A stretch of DNA of 40,881 bases from Aalborgiella sp043740415 (lineage in GTDB: Bacteria > Pseudomonadota > Gammaproteobacteria > Burkholderiales > Burkholderiaceae_C): contig JAYUCJ010000018.1 in assembly GCA_043740415.1 (NCBI GenBank), forward strand, positions 1 to 40,881. The letters run 5' to 3'. Of the stretch, positions 32,169 to 39,406 are shown piece after piece. A program made the translations under genes and the position numbers. How positions within the stretch are numbered: position 1 is the first letter of the stretch; each line of letters begins with the position of its first letter. Under the pieces are notes generated by a model, which was not told where the DNA came from, did no database searches, and worked only from the letters and a program-made list of their open reading frames with translations.

Positions 32169-33113
32169 ATGGCATTTACAAACAAGGCCGAAGGTCTTTT
32201 CGTCAAGACTGCGGGTTGGCTCGACTGGTACACCGTCCCCAGCAAACCGCGTTTCAAACTCCCTGCCGGCGCGGTCGATGCGCATTGCCACGTCTTCGGG
32301 CCTGGCGACGTGTTTCCCTATGCCCCAGAGCGCAAATACACGCCATGCGATGCGTCCAAAGAACAACTCTTCGCCCTGCGCGACCATTTGGGTTTTGACA
32401 AAAACGTCATCGTGCAAGCCACCTGCCACGGCTCGGACAACCGCGCCTTGGTCGATGCACTCAAAGCCTCCAATCGCAAAGCACGCGGCGTCGCCACCGT
32501 CAACCGCAACGTGACCGATGCCGAGCTGCAGGAGATGCACGCCGCCGGTGTGCGTGGGACGCGCTTCAACTTTGTCAAACGTCTGGCGGACTTCACGCCG
32601 CGTGAGGTGCTGCTGGAGATCGCCAACCGCATTGCCCCGCTGGGCTGGCATGTGGTGATCTACTTTGAAGCGGTTGATCTGCCCGAGTTGTACGACTTTT
32701 TCACTGCGCTGCCAACGACTGTCGTGGTCGACCACATGGGCCGCCCCGATGTGACCAAGCCCGCGAACGACCCAATTAAGGGCCCCGAGTTTGAACTCTT
32801 CGTCAAAATGATGCGCGAGCACAGCAATATCTGGAGCAAAGTGAGCTGCCCCGAACGCCTGAGCGTGAGCGGCCCGAAAGCGCTGAACGGTGAACAGCAT
32901 GCCTACGCCGATGTGGTGCCATTCGCCAAACGCCTGGTCGAAACCTTTCCTGACCGCGTGCTGTGGGGCACCGACTGGCCACACCCGAACCTGAAAGACC
33001 ACATGCCAGACGACGGTTTGCTGGTCGATTTCATCCCGCAGATTGCGACCACACCTGAGCTGCAGCAAAAGCTGCTGGTGGACAACCCAACCCGTTTGTA
33101 TTGGGGAGCTTGA
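32169..33113 (+). CDS. ligI: 2-Pyrone-4,6-dicarboxylate hydrolase
   Basis: LigI (PmdD) opens the lactone 2-pyrone-4,6-dicarboxylate to 4-oxalomesaconate. The 314-residue amidohydrolase carries DAHCHVFGPGDVFPYAP (His39, His41). FNFVKRLADF, VVVDHMGRPDV and WGTDWPHPN provide the active-site His and Asp. The FPYAPERKYTPCDA segment is a LigI hallmark. Nine bases separate it from ligK and only three from ligA, so these are cotranscribed. Confidence 0.95.
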   Translation: MAFTNKAEGLFVKTAGWLDWYTVPSKPRFKLPAGAVDAHCHVFGPGDVFPYAPERKYTPCDASKEQLFALRDHLGFDKNVIVQATCHGSDNRALVDALKASNRKARGVATVNRNVTDAELQEMHAAGVRGTRFNFVKRLADFTPREVLLEIANRIAPLGWHVVIYFEAVDLPELYDFFTALPTTVVVDHMGRPDVTKPANDPIKGPEFELFVKMMREHSNIWSKVSCPERLSVSGPKALNGEQHAYADVVPFAKRLVETFPDRVLWGTDWPHPNLKDHMPDDGLLVDFIPQIATTPELQQKLLVDNPTRLYWGA

Positions 33114-33116
33114 ACC

Positions 33117-33560
33117 ATGTCACTAGAAAAAAATTACCTCAACGTACCCGGCACCACCATTTTTGATGCCGAACAAAGCCGCAAGGGCTACCACCTGAAC
33201 CAGTTTTGCATGTCGCTGATGAAGGCGGAGAATCGCGAAAAATTCAAAGCCGACCAACGCGCTTATCTTGACGCGTGGCCGATGACGGAAGAGCAGAAAT
33301 TAGCGGTGCTCGCTGCCGATTTGAACCGCTGCATCGCGCTTGGTGGCAATATTTACTTCCTCGCCAAATTGGGCGCAACGCACGGCAAGAGCTTCCAGCA
33401 AATGGCGGGCTCGATGACCGGCAAAACCGAGATTGAATACCGCGACATGATGATTGCGGGTGGCCGTCACATCGAAGGCAACCGCGTGATTGGCGAAGAT
33501 GGCGACGCGCAGGCGAACCACCAACCGCAAGGCAGCGGCACAGGCAAATTATTGGACTAA
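33117..33560 (+). CDS. ligA: Protocatechuate 4,5-dioxygenase alpha subunit
   Basis: LigA is the small helical subunit that covers the active site of the extradiol dioxygenase. The 147-residue protein starts three bases after ligI and contains GTTIFDAEQSRKGYHLNQFCMSLMKAENREKF, ALGGNIYFLAKLGATHGKSFQQMAGSMTG and a short Gln/Gly tail. Its length matches LigA of Sphingobium and PmdA of Comamonas. The beta subunit follows after 29 bases. Confidence 0.95.
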   Translation: MSLEKNYLNVPGTTIFDAEQSRKGYHLNQFCMSLMKAENREKFKADQRAYLDAWPMTEEQKLAVLAADLNRCIALGGNIYFLAKLGATHGKSFQQMAGSMTGKTEIEYRDMMIAGGRHIEGNRVIGEDGDAQANHQPQGSGTGKLLD

Positions 33561-33589
33561 ATATCCCATTGAACTAAGTACAAAACACC

Positions 33590-34459
33590 ATGGCAAAAAT
33601 AACCGCTTCCGTTTACACCTCCCACGTGCCCGCCATTGGCGCGGCGCTGGACCTCAAAAAAGACCATGAACCGTATTGGCAACCGCTGTTCAAGGGTTAC
33701 GAAAAATCCAAACAGTGGATGAAAGACAACAAACCAGACGTCATCATCTTGGTCTTCAACGACCACGCCACCGCGTTTGATTTGACTATGATTCCGACCT
33801 TCGCCATCGGCTGTGCGGATTCGTACACCCCCGCTGACGAAGGCTGGGGCCCGCGTCCTGTGCCTGTGGTGCAGGGCCACCCCGAGCTGGCAGCGCACAT
33901 CGCGCAATCGGTCATCCAGCAAGACTTCGATCTGACCATCATCAACCACATGGATGTGGACCACGGCCTGACCGTGCCTTTGTCGCTGATGTGCGGTGAC
34001 GTGGATGCCTGGCCTTGCCCCGTGATTCCATTCGCCGTCAACGTGGTGCAATACCCCGTGCCGTCGGGTCAGCGTTGTTTCAACCTCGGCAAAGCCATCC
34101 GCAAAGCCGTGGAAAGTTTTGACAAAGACCTGAACGTGCAAATCTGGGGCACAGGCGGCATGAGCCACCAACTGCAAGGCGCGCGTGCGGGTTTGATCAA
34201 TTTAGATTGGGACAAAGCGTTCATCGAACGCATGGTGAACGACCCTGCCGATCTCGCCACCATGCCGCACATCGACTACGTGCGCGAAGCCGGCTCTGAA
34301 GGCATTGAGCTGGTGATGTGGCTGATCGCCCGTGGTGCGATGGCTGATGTGAGCGACGACCCAGCAAAAATTGGCAAAGCGCCCAAAGAAATACACCGCT
34401 TCCACCATGTGCCAGCAAGCAACACATCTGTCGGACATCTGATCCTGGAAAACCAGTAA
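33590..34459 (+). CDS. ligB: Protocatechuate 4,5-dioxygenase beta subunit
   Basis: LigB holds the iron(II) that cleaves the ring of protocatechuate next to a hydroxyl group, giving 4-carboxy-2-hydroxymuconate semialdehyde. In the 289-residue sequence the iron ligands correspond to His12 (YTSHVPAIG), His59 (FNDHATAF) and Glu240 (EGIELVMW), and the catalytic base to His193 (GGMSHQLQG). These match the Sphingobium enzyme with a shift of two at most. NHMDVDHGLTVPLS is another family motif. Repeat B2 follows the stop. Confidence 0.96.
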   Translation: MAKITASVYTSHVPAIGAALDLKKDHEPYWQPLFKGYEKSKQWMKDNKPDVIILVFNDHATAFDLTMIPTFAIGCADSYTPADEGWGPRPVPVVQGHPELAAHIAQSVIQQDFDLTIINHMDVDHGLTVPLSLMCGDVDAWPCPVIPFAVNVVQYPVPSGQRCFNLGKAIRKAVESFDKDLNVQIWGTGGMSHQLQGARAGLINLDWDKAFIERMVNDPADLATMPHIDYVREAGSEGIELVMWLIARGAMADVSDDPAKIGKAPKEIHRFHHVPASNTSVGHLILENQ

Positions 34460-34461
34460 CG

Positions 34462-34510
34462 CCGTTCGGGGTGAGCCTGTCGAACCCTTCGACAAGCTCA
34501 GGGCGAACGG
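34462..34510. repeat. Family B inverted repeat, copy B2
   Basis: CCGTTCGGGGTGAGCCTGTC and GAACC are answered by CTTCGACAAGCTCAGGG and CGAACGG, with almost no loop. It lies between ligB and ligC, two bases after the ligB stop. Confidence 0.85.
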
Positions 34511-34549
34511 ATATCTGGAATGATTAAAACGAACATAAGGAAAAAACGC

Positions 34550-35506
34550 ATGAGCAAAACCATCAAAGTCGCCCTGGCTGGCGCGGGTGCCTTTGGCATC
34601 AAACATCTGGACGGCATCAAAAACATAGCCGGCGTGGAAGTCGTCTCGTTGATCAGCCGTGACTTGGAAAAAACCAGAGAAACCGCCGCCCAATACGGCA
34701 TCAGCCACGTCACGACTGATTTGAACGAGAGCTTGGCACTCAAAGAAGTCGACGCCGTGATTTTGTGCACCCCCACCCAAATGCACGTCGAGCAAACCTT
34801 GGCTTGTCTGAAAGCCGGCAAACACGTTCAGGTCGAAATTCCACTCGCAGACACACTCAAAGGTGCTGACGACGTGGTGGCGCTGGCCAAAAGCAGCGGT
34901 TTGGTCGCCATGTGCGGCCACACCCGCCGCTTCAACCCCAGCCACCAGTATGTGCACAACCAGATCAAAGCGGGCAAGTTCAACATCCAGCAAATGGATG
35001 TGCAAACCTATTTTTTCCGCCGTAGCAACATGAATGCGCTGGGTCAGGCGCGCAGCTGGACCGACCATTTGCTGTGGCACCACGCGGCGCACACCGTCGA
35101 TTTGTTTGCCTACCAGGCCGGCAGCCCGATTATCAAAGCCAACGCCGTGCAAGGCCCGATCCACCCCGCGCTGGGCATTGCGATGGACATGTCGCTCCAG
35201 TTGCAAGCCGCCAATGGCGCGATCTGCACCTTGTCACTGAGCTTCAACAACGACGGCCCGCTGGGCACCTTCTTCCGCTACATCGGCGACACCGCGACCT
35301 ATTTGGCGCGTTATGACGACTTGTTTACTGGCAAAGACGAAAAAATCGACGTGAGCCAAGTGGCAGTGTCCATGAACGGCATCGAACTGCAAGACCGCGA
35401 GTTTTTCGCCGCCATCCAAGAAGGCAGCGAGCCGAACTCCAGCGTTGCCAGCGTGTTGGCTTGTTACAAGGTGCTGGATCTGCTGGAAAAGCAGTTGAAT
35501 AGTTAA
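34550..35506 (+). CDS. ligC: 4-Carboxy-2-hydroxymuconate-6-semialdehyde dehydrogenase
   Basis: LigC (PmdC) oxidises the cyclic hemiacetal of the ring-cleavage product to 2-pyrone-4,6-dicarboxylate with NAD(P)+. ATG at 34550 is preferred because AAGGAAAA lies just upstream; an open frame back to 34520 has no ribosome-binding site. The 318-residue GFO/IDH/MocA-family protein has the Rossmann loop AGAGAFGIKHLDGI, CTPTQMHVEQTLACLKAGKHVQVEIPLA and CGHTRRFNPSH, typical of LigC. It is the last enzyme of the series and precedes repeat B3. Confidence 0.93.
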   Translation: MSKTIKVALAGAGAFGIKHLDGIKNIAGVEVVSLISRDLEKTRETAAQYGISHVTTDLNESLALKEVDAVILCTPTQMHVEQTLACLKAGKHVQVEIPLADTLKGADDVVALAKSSGLVAMCGHTRRFNPSHQYVHNQIKAGKFNIQQMDVQTYFFRRSNMNALGQARSWTDHLLWHHAAHTVDLFAYQAGSPIIKANAVQGPIHPALGIAMDMSLQLQAANGAICTLSLSFNNDGPLGTFFRYIGDTATYLARYDDLFTGKDEKIDVSQVAVSMNGIELQDREFFAAIQEGSEPNSSVASVLACYKVLDLLEKQLNS

Positions 35507-35538
35507 CAAAATCAACTTTCCCTTTCGGCAAACCCTTT

Positions 35539-35622
35539 CCGTTCGGGCTGAGCCTGTCGAAGCCTTCACAAACCCTTCGACAAGGCCTGTCCTGAGCCCG
35601 TCGAAGGGCTCAGGGCGAACGG
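35539..35622. repeat. Compound family B inverted repeat, copy B3
   Basis: A longer version: CCGTTCGGGCTGAGCCTGTC, then CCTTCGACAAGGCCTGTCC, and finally TCGAAGGGCTCAGGGCGAAC. At least three family B half-units are nested. It lies between ligC and secB and marks the right edge of the inserted segment. Confidence 0.85.
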
Positions 35623-35685
35623 ATTTGGTAGGCGCTGCAGGTCTGAGATAATTACTTCTTTTCTCAAACTCTCGAAAGCAACCCC

Positions 35686-36156
35686 ATGGCAGATGAAGCG
35701 ACTCCAGTTACTGAAACTAACGCAGACCCAGTTTTTCAAATCCAGCGCGTTTATCTCAAAGAAGCGTCGCTAGAGCAGCCCAATTCACCGGCTATTTTGC
35801 TCGCGCAAGAGCAGCCAGAAGTGAACATTCAGCTCGGCGTGGACGCCACACCTGTAGCGGATGGCGTGTTTGAAGTCACCGTCACCGCGACTGTGCACAC
35901 CAAAATTGGCGAGAAAACCGTGTTTTTGGTGGAAGCCAAGCAAGCCGGTATTTTCGAGATTCGCAACCTGCCGCAAGAGCAAATGGGCCCCATCATGGGC
36001 ATCACCTGCCCGGCCATTGTGTATCCGTACTTGCGCGGCAACGTGGCTGACCTCGTCTCCCGCGCCGGCTTTCCGCCTGTGCATTTGGCCGAAATCAACT
36101 TCCAGGCCATGTACGAGCAGCAGCAAGCAGAACAAGCTGCAACGCCGCTACAGTAA
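35686..36156 (+). CDS. secB: Protein-export chaperone SecB
   Basis: SecB keeps preproteins unfolded and hands them to SecA. The 156-residue protein has FQIQRVYLKEASLEQPNSP, an acidic N-terminus, KIGEKTVFLVEAKQAGIFEI, CPAIVYPYLRGNVADLVSRAGFPPVHLAEINFQAMY and a Gln/Ala-rich tail. The tetramer and SecA-binding residues appear intact. It normally follows grxC; here it is separated from grxC by about 13 kb but stays next to gpsA. Confidence 0.96.
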   Translation: MADEATPVTETNADPVFQIQRVYLKEASLEQPNSPAILLAQEQPEVNIQLGVDATPVADGVFEVTVTATVHTKIGEKTVFLVEAKQAGIFEIRNLPQEQMGPIMGITCPAIVYPYLRGNVADLVSRAGFPPVHLAEINFQAMYEQQQAEQAATPLQ

Positions 36157-36186
36157 GCTATTTTCAACATATCTATAGGCATAAAT

Positions 36187-36237
36187 ATGACTCTAGCCGG
36201 CGTATTTATTGCCTAAATTGCTATTAAAAATATAGCA
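36187..36237 (-). repeat. Family A intergenic repeat, copy A2
   Basis: On the minus strand: TGCTATATTTTTAATAGCA (perfect TGCTAT/ATAGCA arms), ATTTAGGCAATAAATACGCC and GGCTAGAGTCAT. It lies between secB and gpsA, 21 bases before the gpsA start, and is among the best-preserved copies. Confidence 0.85.
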
Positions 36238-36258
36238 AATAAATAGCATGATTACCCC

Positions 36259-37299
36259 ATGAACATCATCGTTTTAGGCGCAGGCGCATGGGGTACGGCA
36301 CTGGCTATCAGCGCGGCAAGCAACGTGAAAGCGGCCCATGCCGTCACTTTGTGGTCGCGTGATGCAGCGCAAGCAGCGAACATGCAATCGCAGCGCTGCA
36401 ACGCCAAGTATTTGCCACAAGTGGCTTTTCCTGAACCGCTAAACATTGCCAGCGGTGATTGCTCCTCACTCGTCAAAGCAGCAGATTTGGTCATCATCGC
36501 CACGCCCATGTCCGGTCTGCGCGGCATGTTGCTGCAACTGGCGGATGTGACTTGCCCCGTCGTTTGGCTGTGCAAGGGCTTTGAAGCTGCTGAAAATAAC
36601 AAAATTGACGGCGCCGTTGGTCTGCTCGGTCATGAAATCTACGCGCAAATTGCCGCAAATCAGGCTAAAACGACGCAAAACACCCTAAAAACTGGCATCT
36701 TGAGTGGCCCCAGCTTCGCCCTAGAAGTCGCCAGAGGCCAGCCCACCGCCTTGGTAGCTGCCAGCGATTTTGCCGAAGTGCGCGACGCCTTGACGCAAGC
36801 CTTCCACAGCCCCACCCTGCGCGTTTACGGCAGCAGCGATGTGGCTGGCGTTGAAGTGGGTGGCGCGGTGAAAAACGTCCTGGCCATCGCCACCGGTTTG
36901 TGCGACGGCCTGCAGCTGGGCCTGAACGCCCGCGCCGCCCTCATCACCCGTGGTTTGGCGGAAATGACACGGCTTGGGCTAGCTTTGGGGGCAGATATCG
37001 AAACCTTCATGGGCTTGTCCGGCCTGGGTGACTTGGTGCTCACCGCCACCGGCGATTTAAGCCGTAACCGCAAAGTTGGCCTGCTCTTAGCCCAAGGCAA
37101 AACCCTCTCAGAAGCCGTAGCATCGCTAGGCCACGTAGCCGAAGGCGTCTACTGCGCCCGCACCGTCAGCCAGCGCGCACTGTCGCTAGGGGTGGATATG
37201 CCTATCACGCAGTGTGTGGTGAAGGTGCTGGATGGTACGTTGAGTGCGAAGCAGGCGGTGGGGTTGTTGATGGGGCGGGATGCTACGGAGGAGCTTTAA
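36259..37299 (+). CDS. gpsA: NAD(P)H-dependent glycerol-3-phosphate dehydrogenase
   Basis: GpsA reduces dihydroxyacetone phosphate to sn-glycerol 3-phosphate for phospholipid synthesis. The 346-residue protein starts MNIIVLGAGAWGTALAI (nucleotide loop). It contains VIIATPMSGLRGML, LSGPSFALEVARGQPTALV and the catalytic region GGAVKNVLAIATGLCDGLQLG with its active-site Lys. GLSGLGDLVLTATGDLSRNRKVG is a further GpsA motif. It follows secB after 102 bases that include repeat A2. Confidence 0.96.
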   Translation: MNIIVLGAGAWGTALAISAASNVKAAHAVTLWSRDAAQAANMQSQRCNAKYLPQVAFPEPLNIASGDCSSLVKAADLVIIATPMSGLRGMLLQLADVTCPVVWLCKGFEAAENNKIDGAVGLLGHEIYAQIAANQAKTTQNTLKTGILSGPSFALEVARGQPTALVAASDFAEVRDALTQAFHSPTLRVYGSSDVAGVEVGGAVKNVLAIATGLCDGLQLGLNARAALITRGLAEMTRLGLALGADIETFMGLSGLGDLVLTATGDLSRNRKVGLLLAQGKTLSEAVASLGHVAEGVYCARTVSQRALSLGVDMPITQCVVKVLDGTLSAKQAVGLLMGRDATEEL

Positions 37300-37308
37300 C
37301 GCCAGAAA

Positions 37309-37731
37309 TTAGACTAAGTAATTTGCATAAACTACAACTACGGGTACTACCGCAAACAAAATAAGCACTCCCAAGCAACCACTTGTTTTTGGAGAACTAC
37401 TTCGGCTTGACTGAACTGAGGAGTGACGAAATACAGGTTGCTGAGAATTACTCTGAGGATGCGTTATTTTTGGCTTTGATGCCAGCCATTTTTTATGACA
37501 GGCATCACAAAAAGTTCGACGATTACCTTTTTTCCATACTTCAATCGTTCGATCAGAATGTATGAACTGTCCTTTGCACTTTACGCATGCATAACGAAGG
37601 CTACCTGGTCCCTTGGGTCTAACACGCTCACTTTGCCTTGCTGATTTATTACGAAGCACTAAAACGAAAAGTAATAAAACAGCTACACCAATGATTGCTG
37701 ACGGTAATGATATTCCTAGTAAATCGTTCAT
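37309..37731 (-). CDS. Small membrane protein with a CxxC zinc-ribbon
   Basis: Not assigned to a family. ATG at 37731 (MNDLLGI) gives 140 residues; TTG at 37749, overlapping the panC stop, is an alternative. A first membrane helix (about 8-26, SAIIGVAVLLLFVLVL) is followed by a basic stretch. Two CxxC pairs (CVKCKGQF and CDACHKKW) spaced about 24 residues apart probably form a zinc ribbon. A Ser/Gln-rich linker leads to a C-terminal membrane helix (LGVLILFAVVPVVVVYANYLV). It seems to be cotranscribed downstream of panC. A role in the envelope is inferred only. Confidence 0.7.
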   Translation of the reverse strand: MNDLLGISLPSAIIGVAVLLLFVLVLRNKSARQSERVRPKGPGSLRYACVKCKGQFIHSDRTIEVWKKGNRRTFCDACHKKWLASKPKITHPQSNSQQPVFRHSSVQSSRSSSPKTSGCLGVLILFAVVPVVVVYANYLV

Positions 37732-37745
37732 TGCGTTGTGAAGCC

Positions 37746-38609
37746 TCAAAACTCCAAATTATCAATCAACCGCGTCTTCCCCAGCTTCGCCGCACCCAGC
37801 ACCACCAGTGGGTCGCTGCTTTGGCCGCCCATGGAGAAGCCGCTTTGTGGGGGTTGCAGATCTGCACGACGGCGGACGGTGAGGTAGTCGGGGTGCCAGC
37901 CTCTGGCCGTCAATAAACCCATGGCCTCAAACTCTAGGGCGGCGATATTGTTCGCATTAAGTCGGTAATTTTTCGCCAATTGTTTCAAGGCTAATGACAA
38001 CTGCACCGCCTCGGCCCGTTCTTCAGCGCTCAAATAGCCGTTACGCGAACTCAAAGCCAAGCCGTCGTCTGCCCGCTGGGTTTGGCCGCCTACGATGTCA
38101 ATCGGCAGGGCAAACTGCTGCACCATGCGCTTGAGCACCATGAGCTGCTGGTAGTCTTTTTTGCCAAACAGGGCGGTGCGTTTGCCTTCAGCTTCTGAAA
38201 AAACGATGGTAAACAGCTTCATCACCACCGTGCTGACACCAACGAAAAAGCCGGGGCGGAAATGGCCTTCCAAGATATCGGCCACTTCGGTAGGGGGCGA
38301 GATTTTGAAGGTTTGCGGCTCGGGGTAAAGCTCTTTTTCTGTGGGCGCGAACAGCACGTCGCAGCCGGCCTCAGACAGCTTGTCGCAATCCGCCTGAAAC
38401 GTGCGCGGGTAGGTGTCGAAATCTTCATGCGGGGCGAACTGCAGGCGGTTCACAAAAATGCTGGACACCGTCACATCGCCCAAGGGCTTGGCCTGCTTGA
38501 TGAGCGCCAAATGGCCCGCGTGCAAATTACCCATGGTGGGGACGAAGGCGGGGTGTTTGAACTGCGCAAGATGCGTGCGTAGATCTGCAATGGAGTGGGC
38601 GATGTACAT
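37746..38609 (-). CDS. panC: Pantothenate synthetase
   Basis: PanC joins pantoate and beta-alanine using ATP in coenzyme A synthesis. The 287-residue protein has the nucleotidyltransferase signature FVPTMGNLHAGHLALI, with HIGH-type His residues. SIFVNRLQFAPHEDFDTYPR, ALFGKKDYQQLMVLKRM and SSRNGYLSAEER are also present. Most PanC proteins have FVNPLQF; here Arg replaces Pro in VNRLQF. Its leader holds repeat A8. A small membrane-protein gene follows directly. Confidence 0.94.
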   Translation of the reverse strand: MYIAHSIADLRTHLAQFKHPAFVPTMGNLHAGHLALIKQAKPLGDVTVSSIFVNRLQFAPHEDFDTYPRTFQADCDKLSEAGCDVLFAPTEKELYPEPQTFKISPPTEVADILEGHFRPGFFVGVSTVVMKLFTIVFSEAEGKRTALFGKKDYQQLMVLKRMVQQFALPIDIVGGQTQRADDGLALSSRNGYLSAEERAEAVQLSLALKQLAKNYRLNANNIAALEFEAMGLLTARGWHPDYLTVRRRADLQPPQSGFSMGGQSSDPLVVLGAAKLGKTRLIDNLEF

Positions 38610-38621
38610 GATTTTAGTTAA

Positions 38622-38673
38622 TTTTTACTATGAATTTAATAGCACATTAGACAATAAATACGCCGGCTAGAGG
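38622..38673 (+). repeat. Family A intergenic repeat, copy A8
   Basis: TTTTTACTATGAATTTAATAG continues with CACATTAGACAATAAATACG and CCGGCTAGAGG. It lies 12 bases upstream of the panC start, between panC and the toxin gene. Confidence 0.8.
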
Positions 38674-38706
38674 TTAAAATAAAGGGCTTAAAACTGATCT
38701 TTCAAG

Positions 38707-39024
38707 TTACCGCATTAAGCGCTGCATCAACAAGGTCTCCAGATCGCGTCGCGTATCCACAATCATGTAAATATACACGGCATCCGCCCGTGGCTCATAG
38801 ATAACACGGTTCATGCCAGAGATGATTTGCCGGTACTGGTTCAGGTTTAGCGTTTCCAATTCAGGTGGCACTGCGCCCAAAATCGGGAATGTCGCCAAAT
38901 TTCGAATGCTTTCTTTCAGCTTGCTGTACGTTTTCAACCACGTAGCTTGCGAGAAGTTTTTAACGACATAACTGCGTAACTCCTTCAAATCCTGCTCTGC
39001 CGAGTCAAGAATGACGACCTTCAT
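38707..39024 (-). CDS. RelE/ParE-family toxin
   Basis: The 105-residue protein has the RelE/ParE fold pattern: VVILDSAEQDLKELRSYV, a helical pair, NLATFPILGAVPP, YRQIISGMNRVIYEPRADAVYIYMIVDTRRDLETLLMQRL. The C-terminal IYEP...YIYMIVDTRRD beta hairpin is diagnostic. ParE-type toxins poison gyrase and RelE-type ones cut mRNA; the sequence more resembles ParE (no RelE catalytic Arg/Lys/Tyr set was evident). Its start overlaps the antitoxin stop by four bases. Confidence 0.88.
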   Translation of the reverse strand: MKVVILDSAEQDLKELRSYVVKNFSQATWLKTYSKLKESIRNLATFPILGAVPPELETLNLNQYRQIISGMNRVIYEPRADAVYIYMIVDTRRDLETLLMQRLMR

Positions 39025-39314
39025 GGCTGCGTTTGCTGGTCAGTACTCGTATCTTCTTGGTCTAAACGCGCAAACACAGCTTCAGCGTCTTTGAACTTAC
39101 CCTGTTCAATTTCGCGTTTGCCCAGTGCCAAAATTTTGAGCATGGCCAACGTGGCCTCGCGCTCTTCGTAGGTTTTGACATCCAGCACCACCAGCTTGGC
39201 TTCACCGTTTTGTGTGATCAACAGCGGCTCACGACTCAGCGAAATGTCTTTCACAATCTGTGCGGTGTGGCTTTTCAGGTAGCTGATGGGCTTGATGTGG
39301 GTAGAGAGTTGCAT
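39021..39314 (-). CDS. Phd/YefM-family antitoxin
   Basis: ATG at 39314 (MQLSTHIKPISYLKSHTAQIV) is preferred because GAGG lies five bases upstream; ATG at 39338 would add eight residues. The 97-residue protein shows the Phd fold (SYLKSHTAQIVKDISLSREPLLITQNGEAKLVVLDVKTYEE), then an acidic, flexible C-terminus that would wrap the toxin. It precedes the toxin gene, as usual, and should repress its own promoter through the palindrome at 39340-39357. Confidence 0.9.
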   Translation of the reverse strand: MQLSTHIKPISYLKSHTAQIVKDISLSREPLLITQNGEAKLVVLDVKTYEEREATLAMLKILALGKREIEQGKFKDAEAVFARLDQEDTSTDQQTQP

Positions 39315-39339
39315 AGTGGCCTCAAGTATTTTCAACAAT

Positions 39340-39357
39340 AAGACTAATTTTAGTCTT
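39340..39357. promoter_or_regulatory. Palindromic operator of the ParE/Phd-type operon
   Basis: AAGACTAATTTTAGTCTT is a palindrome with perfect 8-base arms around TT. A third, inverted half-site GGTCTTA follows at 39365-39371. It is 25 bases upstream of the antitoxin start, in the expected place for autorepression. Confidence 0.65.
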
Positions 39358-39406
39358 TATTTGGTCTTACTGTAAAACACTCACCCACCAAGAACTTCAA
39401 TGTCTA

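Noticed and set aside
32037..33068. Long minus-strand open frame opposite ligI
   Set aside because: LigI on the plus strand is unmistakable; the opposite frame has no recognisable domain.
34202..35206. Long open frame on the minus strand opposite ligB and ligC
   Set aside because: It is antisense to two well-identified enzymes, crosses repeat B2, and its residue composition (His/Val/Gln-rich) is that of a shadow frame in GC-rich coding DNA.
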